A program made the position numbers and the translations under genes. DNA of 55,593 nt from Phenylobacterium sp. (GTDB lineage: Bacteria > Pseudomonadota > Alphaproteobacteria > Caulobacterales > Caulobacteraceae), in assembly GCF_030698145.1 (NCBI RefSeq), contig NZ_JAUYNW010000098.1, forward strand, positions 1-55,593. Reading direction: 5' to 3'. Below the pieces are notes generated by a model. The model saw only the letters and a list, made by a program, of their open reading frames with translations, did not search any database and was not told the origin of the DNA. The stretch's first letter is position 1; each line of letters starts with the position of its first letter. This document shows positions 47,327-54,293 of this stretch, piece by piece.

Positions 47327-47332
47327 CTGACG

Positions 47333-47653
47333 GTGACCGACGACGACCTGGTTTTCAAGGCGCTATCCGATGCGACGAGGCGGTTCCTCCTCGACCTCCT
47401 CTTCGCCCGCGACGGACGCACGCTCTCGGAGCTGGAGGCCGAGGTGGCGATGACCCGCTTCGGCGTCATGAAGCACCTGCGCCTGCTCGAAGACGCCGGT
47501 CTGGTGGTCACGCGCCGTTCGGGCCGCGAGAAGCTGCACTTCCTCAACCCCGTGCCCATCCGCCTGATCCACGACCGTTGGATCGGCAAGTACGCCGAGC
47601 GCCCGCTTGCGGCGCTCACCGACCTGAAAGCTGACTTGGAGAACAAGCCATGA
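47333..47653 (+). CDS. ArsR-family regulator (HTH)
   Basis: 106 residues. Winged HTH with DLVFKALSDATRRFLLDLLFARDGRTLSELE and FGVMKHLRLLEDAGLV. No metal-binding cysteine pair, so it is of the non-metal type usually paired with an SRPBCC enzyme. The GTG at 47333 is chosen because the promoter lies immediately upstream; an upstream TTG at 47297 would be the -35 element. Overlaps the SRPBCC ATG (ATGA). Confidence 0.9.
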   Translation: MTDDDLVFKALSDATRRFLLDLLFARDGRTLSELEAEVAMTRFGVMKHLRLLEDAGLVVTRRSGREKLHFLNPVPIRLIHDRWIGKYAERPLAALTDLKADLENKP

Positions 47654-48168
47654 CCCAGACCGCGACCATTCAGACCCCAACGACCCAGACCGCCACCACC
47701 CAGATCTTCGAGATCTACATCAAGGCCGATCCCCAGAAGATCTGGGACGCCATCACCGATCCGGCCTGGACGGCCAGGTACGGCTACCAGGGCCGCGCCG
47801 AGTTCGACCTGCGCGCCGGCGGCGTCGCCCGCCACCACGCCAACGCCCAGATGCGCCAGATGGGCCTGCCCGAGGTGATCATCGACGGGGAGGTGCTGGA
47901 GTCCGCACCGCCGCACCGCCTGGTCACCACCTACCGCTGGCTGTTCAGCGAGGAGAACAAGGCCGAGGGCTTCACGCGCGTCACCTGGGAGATCGTCGTC
48001 ACGACCGCGGGCTTCTGCAAGCTGACCGTGACCCACGACCTGGCCGGCGCCCCGATGATGGCCCGCGCGATCAGCAGCGACTTCTCCGAACAGGGCGGCG
48101 GCGGCTGGAGCTGGATCCTCAGCGACCTGAAGTCCCTCCTGGAAACCGGCGCCACCTTGCGCGGCTAG
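47650..48168 (+). CDS. SRPBCC/AHSA1-like (START-fold) protein
   Basis: 172 residues. Short Thr/Gln-rich N-terminus, then an AHSA1-type fold with IYIKADPQKIWDAITDPAWTARY and a C-terminal helix WSWILSDLKSLLETG. Such proteins bind hydrophobic ligands, and the ArsR-SRPBCC pairing is very common. Convergent with the terminase-like gene, sharing the palindromic CTAG as both stops. Confidence 0.88.
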   Translation: MTQTATIQTPTTQTATTQIFEIYIKADPQKIWDAITDPAWTARYGYQGRAEFDLRAGGVARHHANAQMRQMGLPEVIIDGEVLESAPPHRLVTTYRWLFSEENKAEGFTRVTWEIVVTTAGFCKLTVTHDLAGAPMMARAISSDFSEQGGGGWSWILSDLKSLLETGATLRG

Positions 48169-48830
48169 GCTGAACCGGCCCGCCGCTCGACAATGACATT
48201 GATCGGCGGGTCTGGTCGGTCGTCGGGGTCCCAGGCCTTGGCCGACAGCACCGCCACCCGGTGGCGCACCCGCTTCAAGGCCGCCCGCATGTACGAGGCG
48301 TCCCCGGACGCGATGACCAGGTCGGTGATCTGGTCGTACAGCCGGTCGGCCTGCAGCCGCCGGGTGATCCCATAGTCCGCCGCGAAGGCCGGATAGCGAT
48401 GCAGCCAGTTATAGACCGTGGCGATGGACGGCATGCCAGGGTCGCGGCAGATGGCCGCCAGGCTGCGGCCCCGGATGAGCTCCATGCAGACCGCATCGGC
48501 CCGGGCCTCCGAATAGGTGCTGACCGAACCTGGATGATTGCGCTTCTTCACCTTGGGCGGCTTGGCCGCGCGCCGCGCCTGCAAGGCCTCGGCGGCCCGG
48601 CGCCGCGCCGCTTGCCGCGCGGCATGGAAGCCCAGGCCGAACGCCATGTCCCGCTCGGCCCAGCGATAGACCGTCGGCGGCGTCGGCATCCCCGGCGTCC
48701 GGCAGATGGCGTGCAGGCTCTCGCCCATCCCCATCCGCCGCAACACCTCGGCCTGCAGTTCCTCGGTGAACCCGCTGGTGAAATCGGGCGTCACGCCCGG
48801 CGTGGGAGGAGACCAATCGGCGAGCGCCAT
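48165..48830 (-). CDS. Terminase small subunit-like protein with duplicated HTH
   Basis: 221 residues. Two copies of a phage-terminase small-subunit-type HTH: SLHAICRTPGMPTPPTVYRWAE and SLAAICRDPGMPSIATVYNWLH, separated by a basic linker rich in Ala/Arg/Lys. The second is followed by the helical tail LQADRLYDQITDLVIASGD typical of the family. No terminase large subunit or phage gene lies nearby, so it may be a domesticated DNA-binding protein. The ATG at 48830 is chosen; a longer frame reading upstream has no family content. Confidence 0.78.
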   Translation of the reverse strand: MALADWSPPTPGVTPDFTSGFTEELQAEVLRRMGMGESLHAICRTPGMPTPPTVYRWAERDMAFGLGFHAARQAARRRAAEALQARRAAKPPKVKKRNHPGSVSTYSEARADAVCMELIRGRSLAAICRDPGMPSIATVYNWLHRYPAFAADYGITRRLQADRLYDQITDLVIASGDASYMRAALKRVRHRVAVLSAKAWDPDDRPDPPINVIVERRAGSA

Positions 48831-49137
48831 GACGATGGAGCTTAGCTCGAACCTCACGAATGAACAAGAACAAAATGGGAACATCCAGTTCCTTCTCCCC
48901 TTGCGGGAGAAGGTGGCCTTGCGGAGCAAGGTCGGATGAGGGGTCTCTCAGAACTTTCCGGCTAGATCGGCGAGGCCAAGTCGAACCACACGAAAAACAC
49001 GAACGGAGCCGAACTCGACGGGCCGTGAAGCGGCACGTTCGCGCTTTTCGTGTGGTTCGTGGTTCCTGTCTTTTGGAGGTAGCGGCTGCGCCGCCGCCAA
49101 TCGGATAGGGCTTATCCAACCGCTCTCCGTGCGGCCC
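48831..49137. repeat. Intergenic region with a REP-like hairpin and a long inverted repeat
   Basis: About 310 bp without a gene. CCTTCTCCC / GGGAGAAGG (48892-48900, 48906-48914) is a perfect 9-bp hairpin of a widespread proteobacterial repeat type. GAACCACACGAAAA / TTTTCGTGTGGTTC (48983-48996, 49045-49058) is a perfect 14-bp inverted repeat with a 48-nt centre. No T run for a classic terminator. Confidence 0.6.
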
Positions 49138-49785
49138 CTACCCGTCCATCAGCACGATATCCCAGCGGTACTTGCCCGCCCCGGCCGCGGCGGCGACCGA
49201 GGTGCCGGCCTCGCCGCCCAGCCCTTTGTAGAGCTGGTCCTTGACGTTGAGCGCGCCTTCCTCGGGGAAGTACATCTGGGCGTTCAGCCGGTGGCTGGCG
49301 CCGCGCACGTCGAAATGGATGTGCGGGGTCCGCAAGCCGATCGGCGAGTCATAGGCCGCCGGCTTGATGGTGGTGATCCGCCAGGCCCCGTCCTTGTCGG
49401 TGTGCAGGTTGGCGAAGCCCTGGAAGTCGGGATCGAGCGGCGCCTTGCTGATGTCGTTGGGGTGGGCGTAGCGCCCCGCGGCGTTGGCCTGCCAGATCTC
49501 CAGCGTGGCGTTGCTCATCGGCTTGCCGTGGCGGTCCAGCACCCGGCCGGAGACCTCGATCACCTCCCCCAGCGCCCGCTGCTTGTGACCCTTCAGCCAG
49601 ACCAGGTCGGCGTCGGCCTCGGCCAGGTGGCTCACCGGATAGAACGGCCCCATGGGCGACTCCGCCGTGCCCGCCAGCGGCGGCAGGGCCTGTCGCCCCT
49701 GCGCCCCTCGCACTCCGGCCAACAACGCGGCGCCCGCCAGCGCGCTCAAGGCGAAACCACGACGCGAAACAATGAGACTGGTCAT
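49138..49785 (-). CDS. Intradiol ring-cleavage dioxygenase (protocatechuate 3,4-dioxygenase-like), exported
   Basis: 215 residues from the ATG at 49785, chosen because GGGGAGG lies 5 nt upstream; a longer frame upstream is not supported. Tat-like signal VSRRGFALSALAGAALLAG. Non-heme iron ligands Y106 (AGRYAHPND), Y145, H155 and H157 (PHIHF) are all present. WQANAAGRYAHPND matches the family closely. Cleaves catechol-type rings by intradiol addition of O2. An exported, Tat-type location is less usual for the classical soluble enzymes. Confidence 0.9.
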   Translation of the reverse strand: MTSLIVSRRGFALSALAGAALLAGVRGAQGRQALPPLAGTAESPMGPFYPVSHLAEADADLVWLKGHKQRALGEVIEVSGRVLDRHGKPMSNATLEIWQANAAGRYAHPNDISKAPLDPDFQGFANLHTDKDGAWRITTIKPAAYDSPIGLRTPHIHFDVRGASHRLNAQMYFPEEGALNVKDQLYKGLGGEAGTSVAAAAGAGKYRWDIVLMDG

Positions 49786-49988
49786 CCACACCTCCCCGTT
49801 CGGCTTGAGGAGGATTGGATACCCATGGTCGCCCAAGTCCATCGGAAACTGTTCAACTTTCCCCGGACGCCGAGGGGGCGGCGCCCCCCTCGCCCTGAGG
49901 CTGCGCCGCCCCACGAAATGCAGCCCCAAGGGAGTCGCGCAACCAATTATGTTCTGCTTTTGTTCTACTCCAACAGACAGGAGCACCC

Positions 49989-50201
49989 ATGACCAAGGTC
50001 GGCTATCCCGGCGTCCGCGACGCCAAGGCGGCGTTCGAGGCCCTGCGCGACTATCGCGACGCCCTCATCAAGATGCAGATCAAGTGCCGGCCCACCAGCG
50101 CCGACTACCTGGTGCTGCTGGCCGCCAAGCAGGCGCTGGACACCGCGGCGTTCCACTTCACCCGCAACCCGGCCTTCTTCAGCGGCGAGCCCCACGGATG
50201 A
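49989..50201 (+). CDS. Small hypothetical protein
   Basis: 70 residues, no recognised family. GGAG lies 6 nt before the ATG, and its stop overlaps the next ATG, so the pair is translationally coupled. Helical, rich in Ala and aromatics (AAFEALRDYRDALIKMQI). Function unknown. Confidence 0.6.
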   Translation: MTKVGYPGVRDAKAAFEALRDYRDALIKMQIKCRPTSADYLVLLAAKQALDTAAFHFTRNPAFFSGEPHG

Positions 50202-50506
50202 CCCTGCGTCCCCTCCCCGGCCTCCAGGCCGCGCGGCTGGAGGACGCCCCCCGCTATCCCGGCTGCGTCCTGCGCCTCGCCTGCCGGGCCTGCGGCTGGG
50301 AGCGGGGCTACGACGTCGGCAAGATCATCAACCGCCTCCACCACCTCCGCGACGGCGGCTTCACGACCCCGGTGGCCGACGTGGCGCGGTCGGTGAAGCG
50401 GCCGTGTCCGAAGTGCAAGGGCAAGGACTGGGTGACCGAGTTCGCCTACCCGGAGCGCCTGGACGAACGCGAGGCGAAGCGGCTGGCGGGGCGGTATCGG
50501 AATTAG
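50198..50506 (+). CDS. Small zinc-ribbon-like hypothetical protein
   Basis: 102 residues. Two CxxC pairs (CRACGW and CPKCKGK) suggest a zinc ribbon. ATG overlaps the previous TGA. No recognised family; paired with the preceding small ORF. The AT-richer patch begins just downstream. Confidence 0.65.
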   Translation: MTLRPLPGLQAARLEDAPRYPGCVLRLACRACGWERGYDVGKIINRLHHLRDGGFTTPVADVARSVKRPCPKCKGKDWVTEFAYPERLDEREAKRLAGRYRN

Positions 50507-50662
50507 GGGGTTCATTTCAACGGACACGTGGACAAGTCGGACATCCATCCGCCAACGCGGCTGGCAGTTTTCGCGTCACGCGATCTATCATTCAACAATA
50601 CAGAGGTTATAGTCGAATCCGAACTCTATAATTGATGCAATAGATTTGAGGCTGTCGCTCAA

Positions 50663-51637
50663 ATGAATAGCACCGTTTTTGATGATCCTGAAGAGATCAC
50701 GTATCAGAAACTATTCTTTCCTCATGCAATCTCACGACTTTCCGAAATCACCGCGCGATCAGGTCGATTTGTGCATTACACATCGTCGGAAGTCGCGATG
50801 AACATCATTCGGAACCGTAATATCTGGATGCGCAATGCCACGACCATGAATGACTTTTCCGAGATCGAGCATGGCTTCAAGTGTCTCCTACACGCATGGT
50901 CAGCACATGCTGGAGGCCAGCGTTTCAAAGCACTTCTCAACCAAGTTGACCCAACTCTGGCCAACAGGGTCCAGGCGCGATTCGACCAAGGCCTTCCGGA
51001 CATCAGGACAAGCACTTTCATAACTTGCCTGTCGGAACACTTGGACGCGGAAGACGAGAATGGGCGTTTATCGATGTGGCGGGCCTACGGTGGCCGAAGC
51101 GGCGTTGCTATGGTCTTGCGACTCGAGCCCTTTCTGCAAAGCACTGACGCCCTAAATTTCTACTCAAGTCCCGTCGCTTACATGTCTCCAGACCAATTCT
51201 CTCAAGCATTCGAAGAAATGGTAAGCGGAATGGAGCGTGAACACGAATATTTGAGACACAAAGGTCCGGAATTTATTATTGAAGCAACATTTAATATGTT
51301 TCGATTTGCCGTTCTCTGCACAAAACATCCTGGATTTGCGGAAGAAAAGGAATGGCGGATCATATATTCTCCCGCAATAGCTATGTCAGATGTAATAGAA
51401 ACCGAAATCTGTTCAATTCGAGGAATTCCCCAGATAATACATAAGATACCACTCATTCATGATCCTGAACGTGGTCTCTATGGAGCTACAATTCCCCGCA
51501 TTCTAGATCGCCTTATCATCGGGCCAACAGAAGATCGTCTGGCCATATATCAAGCGCTCATCGCCTTGTTAACAGAAGCTGGCGTCGACAACGCATTTCA
51601 GCGGGTCGTTGCTTCCGGTATCCCGCTTCGTCATTGA
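50663..51637 (+). CDS. DUF2971-family protein in an AT-richer segment
   Basis: 324 residues. The features of the family are visible: HYTS (from H38), a FITCLSEHLDA segment followed by LSMWRAYG (136-143), GVAMVLRL, and EEKEWRII (E230, W231, R232). Base composition and codon use are visibly more AT-rich than the neighbours, suggesting transfer. A TTTGAG/CTCAAA hairpin (50645-50663) spans the ribosome site and start. Family function is not established; the motif order loosely recalls ADP-ribosyltransferase folds, which is speculation. Confidence 0.8.
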   Translation: MNSTVFDDPEEITYQKLFFPHAISRLSEITARSGRFVHYTSSEVAMNIIRNRNIWMRNATTMNDFSEIEHGFKCLLHAWSAHAGGQRFKALLNQVDPTLANRVQARFDQGLPDIRTSTFITCLSEHLDAEDENGRLSMWRAYGGRSGVAMVLRLEPFLQSTDALNFYSSPVAYMSPDQFSQAFEEMVSGMEREHEYLRHKGPEFIIEATFNMFRFAVLCTKHPGFAEEKEWRIIYSPAIAMSDVIETEICSIRGIPQIIHKIPLIHDPERGLYGATIPRILDRLIIGPTEDRLAIYQALIALLTEAGVDNAFQRVVASGIPLRH

Positions 51638-51806
51638 AGTAGGAGGCATACTGATTTTGATGCTCATTGTCACATGCGCGTGAAGGCGCCGCTGGATCGC
51701 GCCTTGAAAACCAAGGCACTTCAATCCCCGGCGAAGCGCGTTAACCTTTGGGTAACGAAAAACAGAAGGGGAGAACCCCTTCGACCCGTTGACGAGTCAT
51801 TAGCCA

Positions 51807-51998
51807 GTGTGGCCCCATACAGAGGGTGTAGGGCAGCACTCCCCCACAACATCTAGGGGAGGCCCACACAGATAGCGGCAGGGACCGCCCGTCTGATCAA
51901 CAATGACGGCCCCCGCCTGCTCCGCCGACCCCTTCCATAAGGGTTGGGTCAGGAACGAAGCCCTCGGGGGTCCAACCCCGGGGGCTTTCGTGCTTTTG
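51807..51998 (+). ncRNA. Candidate structured non-coding RNA
   Basis: Several stacked hairpins: GTGTGG/CCACAC (51807-51812, 51864-51869) enclosing CTCCCC/GGGGAG (51839-51844, 51856-51861), GCGG/CCGC (51875-51888) and GACCC/GGGTC (51927-51950), then an intrinsic terminator. TTGACG (51789-51794) is a plausible -35. No match to 6S, SRP, tmRNA or RNase P signatures could be made. Orientation is uncertain because a terminator-like hairpin also exists at the other end on the minus strand. Confidence 0.35.
51959..51998 (+). terminator. Intrinsic terminator
   Basis: 11-bp stem AGCCCTCGGGG / CCCCGGGGGCT (one G-U wobble) with a 6-nt loop, followed by TTTCGTGCTTTT. Confidence 0.65.
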
Positions 51999-52000
51999 AG

Positions 52001-52020
52001 GTTCCGCGAATTCGCGGAAC
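52001..52020. repeat. Perfect 20-bp palindrome
   Basis: GTTCCGCGAATTCGCGGAAC, directly after the terminator; could be an operator, recombination site or part of a hairpin. Confidence 0.7.
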
Positions 52021-52238
52021 TCTGCAAGCCCAGCGAGTTCGTTTCACGCGCTGAGCCGCTGAAATGCCTGTGAACAGAACTGACGGAGAAGCGTGACTGG
52101 ACGGTTAAGAAGTTCTCGGAATTCTATGGCATGCGGCACCCACCTACCGTTCCATCATCTCGCCCAATGCCGCGCAACCGCTCGGCCTCGCCTGCGCCGC
52201 AGGGGCTCGCGGTGGAGAGGTCGCGGCGTCGCACGATG

Positions 52239-52278
52239 GGCCATTTCGGGGGCCATTTCGGGGACACTATACTTATTT
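52239..52278. repeat. Tandem 12-bp repeat followed by a recurrent intergenic motif
   Basis: GGCCATTTCGGG is repeated twice without a gap (52239-52262), then GGGGACACTATACTTATTTC (52259-52278), a motif I associate from memory with sequences next to REP-associated tyrosine transposase genes. No transposase is present here. Confidence 0.45.
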
Positions 52279-52406
52279 CGCATCCTGCCGCTTCGGTCCC
52301 GGCTTCTCGTATGCCCACGGTCCGCCCAGACATTTCCTAAAGCCGGGGAACAAGGTCGACTCAACACCCACTTCCCAACCTGGCCCGGACAACCCGACGC
52401 CCAACG

Positions 52407-52687
52407 TCACACGGCGGCGTCTGTTGAGATAGCCCGGCCGATCTCCACCGCCATCGCCCCATAGTCACCCCGGTGAGCCGCGCGGGCCGCCTCGATCCAG
52501 CGCATCCTGTCCAACCGCCTCAGGTCCACCATATGACCTGCTTGCTCGCCAAGCTGGCGCAGCTGCCCTCGCTGACCCGTTGCGTGACAAGCCGACGCTC
52601 CATCACATCGAGCTGCGCCGCATCCCGGACGCCGAGCTTGTTCCGAAGGATATCGCTCCCTGGATGGAGGTCGGGATCGGCGCTCAC
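52407..52687 (-). pseudogene. Remnant of a Fic-family toxin gene, catalytic core deleted
   Basis: Starts at a GTG overlapping the antitoxin stop (GTGA). The first residues, ADPDLHPGSDILRNKLGVRD then MERRLVTQRVSEG, match the N-terminus of Fic/DOC proteins. A different frame then carries the usual C-terminus: LRQLGEQAGH, VDLRRLDRMRWIEAARAAHRGD. The central FIC domain with HPFxxGNGR is missing, and the join (about 52561-52572) shifts the frame. The toxin is therefore inactive. About 350-400 bp appear to be deleted relative to a full gene, estimated from memory of family length. Confidence 0.75.
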
Positions 52688-52890
52688 TCGGCGGCGAGGC
52701 GGTTCGCCTGGGCGAGGATGTAGGCGCGTCGCCGATCATGGGACCAGCGCTCGCGCTCGAACATTTCGAACATCTCGACATCGTCCGCCGTCAGCGGATT
52801 GCCTTCGATCGCCTGGAGATTCGCCGCGGCCAGACGGCGCAGGTTGGCTACCGCGACCTCTTCAGGGCTGAGCAGAGACGTCTGGGGCAT
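52684..52890 (-). CDS. Fic-associated antitoxin-like small protein
   Basis: 68 residues. Contains an AIEGN segment inside a helical stretch (NLQAIEGNPLTADDVEMF), resembling the inhibitory-helix motif [S/T]xxxE[G/N] of class I Fic antitoxins, here with Leu at the Ser/Thr position. The C-terminal part FERERWSHDRRRAYILAQA is typical of small proteins that precede fic genes. The reading frame is intact although its toxin gene is broken. A TAGAAT lies 6 nt before the ATG, hinting at a near-leaderless transcript. Confidence 0.7.
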   Translation of the reverse strand: MPQTSLLSPEEVAVANLRRLAAANLQAIEGNPLTADDVEMFEMFERERWSHDRRRAYILAQANRLAAE

Positions 52891-52911
52891 GGGTCCATTC
52901 TATCACATGCG

Positions 52912-52930
52912 TCCTGAGGCGGCATCAGGA
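52912..52930 (-). promoter_or_regulatory. Inverted repeat upstream of the antitoxin gene
   Basis: TCCTGA-N7-TCAGGA, perfect arms, 22 bp before the antitoxin ATG and close to its -10-like element. Candidate autoregulatory site of the TA module. Confidence 0.4.
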
Positions 52931-53003
52931 TCGGCCCAGCGTCCCGCGATGACCTCAACGTTTGCTTAACCCCGCCGACCTCCTGTATCTCTCCGTGGAA
53001 CAG

Positions 53004-53528
53004 ATGACGAACGCGCCGATTCCCATGACCGCTTCCCTCCGCATCCTCGGCCTCGATCCCGGCCTGCGCCGCACGGGCTGGGGCGTGATCGCGGTGGAGG
53101 GGTCGCGGCTGATCCACGTGGCCCACGGGGTCATCGCGCCCAAGGACAGCCTGCCCTTCGCCGAGCGGCTGCTCTGCCTGTTCGACGCCATCTCCGAGGT
53201 GGTCGCCCTCCATGCGCCGCACGAGGCCGCGGTGGAGGAGACCTTCATGAACAACAACGCCGCCTCGGCGCTCAAGCTGGGCCACGCCCGGGCCATGGCC
53301 ATGATCGTGCCGGCCCGCGCGGGCCTTCCCGTGGCCGAATACGCCGCCACCGTGGTCAAGAAGTCCGTGGTCGGGACCGGGGCGGCCGACAAGGACCAGG
53401 TGGGCTTCATGATCGCGCGCCTGCTGCCCACGGCGGGGAAGACCACCGCCGACGCCGCCGACGCGCTGGCCGTCGCCATCGCCCACGCCCACCACCGCCG
53501 GGTCCGCAACCTCGGGGCCGCCGCATGA
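53004..53528 (+). CDS. ruvC: Crossover junction endodeoxyribonuclease RuvC
   Basis: Holliday junction resolvase, 174 residues. Catalytic acids D18 (LGLDPG), E78/E79 (AVEETF), D150 and D153 (DAADALAVA). The ATG at 53004 (GGA 5 nt upstream) is preferred over a TTG at 52962 that would overlap the -35 region; ATG 53025 is a further alternative. A TTGCTT-N17-GTATCT promoter candidate lies at 52962-52990. Overlaps ruvA (ATGA). Confidence 0.97.
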   Translation: MTNAPIPMTASLRILGLDPGLRRTGWGVIAVEGSRLIHVAHGVIAPKDSLPFAERLLCLFDAISEVVALHAPHEAAVEETFMNNNAASALKLGHARAMAMIVPARAGLPVAEYAATVVKKSVVGTGAADKDQVGFMIARLLPTAGKTTADAADALAVAIAHAHHRRVRNLGAAA

Positions 53529-54142
53529 TCGGCCGGCTGCGCGGCCTGGTCGCCGAGGTCGGCGAGGAAGACGCCCTGATCGATGTGGCCGGGGTCGGCT
53601 ACGTGGTTCGCTGCGGCTCGCGCACGCTCGGCCACCTGCCCGCCATGGGCGAGGAGGCGGTGCTGCACGTGGAGACCCAGTGGTCCGAGGCCAATGGCAT
53701 GAAGCTCTACGGCTTCCTCGGCCGCGACGAACGCCGGGCCTTCGTCCTGCTGCAGGCCATCCAGGGGGTCGGGCCCAAGGCCGCGCTCTCCGTGCTGGAC
53801 GTCCTGCCGCCCGCCGAGCTCGCCCAGGCCTGCGTCCGCGACGACAAGGCCGCCGTCGGCCGCGCCAACGGGGTGGGCCCCAAGCTCGCCCAGCGCATCG
53901 TCACCGAGCTGAAGGGCAAGCCGCTCACCGACGGCCCGGTGGCGGCCTTCCACGCCGGGGCGCTCTCGCCCGCGACGCCCGCCCCGCCGTCCGCCGCCGG
54001 CGAGGCGGTGGCCGCCCTGCTCGGTCTCGGCGTCGCCGAGGTCAATGCGCGGCGCGTGGTCGAACAGGCCCACCTGCGGCTCGGCGAAGACGCCACCATC
54101 CAGGCCCTGATCAAGGCCGGCCTCCAGGAGCTGGGCCGGTGA
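53525..54142 (+). CDS. ruvA: Holliday junction branch migration protein RuvA
   Basis: 205 residues. Domain I (1-63, MIGRLRGLV), domain II with the two HhH motifs ([35 protein letters not shown]) and domain III (158-205) that contacts RuvB. A Pro/Ala linker joins II and III. ATG overlaps the ruvC stop. The ruvA-ruvB gap is unusually long (about 150 bp) and is filled by an inverted repeat. Confidence 0.98.
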   Translation: MIGRLRGLVAEVGEEDALIDVAGVGYVVRCGSRTLGHLPAMGEEAVLHVETQWSEANGMKLYGFLGRDERRAFVLLQAIQGVGPKAALSVLDVLPPAELAQACVRDDKAAVGRANGVGPKLAQRIVTELKGKPLTDGPVAAFHAGALSPATPAPPSAAGEAVAALLGLGVAEVNARRVVEQAHLRLGEDATIQALIKAGLQELGR

Positions 54143-54174
54143 GGGCTGCTCCCGCTTTTTCCTCCCGCGTTTAC

Positions 54175-54271
54175 GGGGGAGGGGGACCGCGAAGCGGTGG
54201 AGGGGGCGGCTTCAGGCTCTGCGCCCGGTCTCGCCCCCACCACCACGCCTACGGCGCGGTCCCCCTCCCCC
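54175..54271. repeat. Large inverted repeat between ruvA and ruvB
   Basis: Perfect 17-bp arms GGGGGAGGGGGACCGCG / CGCGGTCCCCCTCCCCC (54175-54191, 54255-54271). Flanking GC-rich arms on both sides are partly complementary. Interrupts an otherwise overlapping operon. Same purine/pyrimidine-tract style as the REP-like elements. Confidence 0.85.
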
Positions 54272-54293
54272 GCTTCGCAGGGGCGGAAAAGAT

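Larger units (their letters stand above)
51638..52406. other. Large non-coding patch between DUF2971 and the Fic remnant
   Basis: About 770 bp with no convincing protein gene. It contains a near-CtrA box (TTAA-N7-GTAA, 51741-51755), a hairpin at 51766-51781 whose minus-strand T run suggests a minus-strand terminator, a set of hairpins that may form an RNA, a terminator, a 20-bp palindrome and a tandem repeat, each listed separately. Short reading frames here lack family features. Confidence 0.5.

Noticed and set aside
51807..51998. Assignment as 6S, tmRNA, SRP RNA or RNase P
   Set aside because: Hallmarks (closing stem and bubble, tag reading frame, GGAAGGAAGCA loop, P4 helix) were not found.
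51674..52027. Short frames on both strands within the candidate RNA patch
   Set aside because: No family, hairpin-rich and terminator-bounded; better explained as non-coding.
52124..52367. Short frames on both strands around the tandem 12-mer
   Set aside because: Read through repeats, no RBS, no family.
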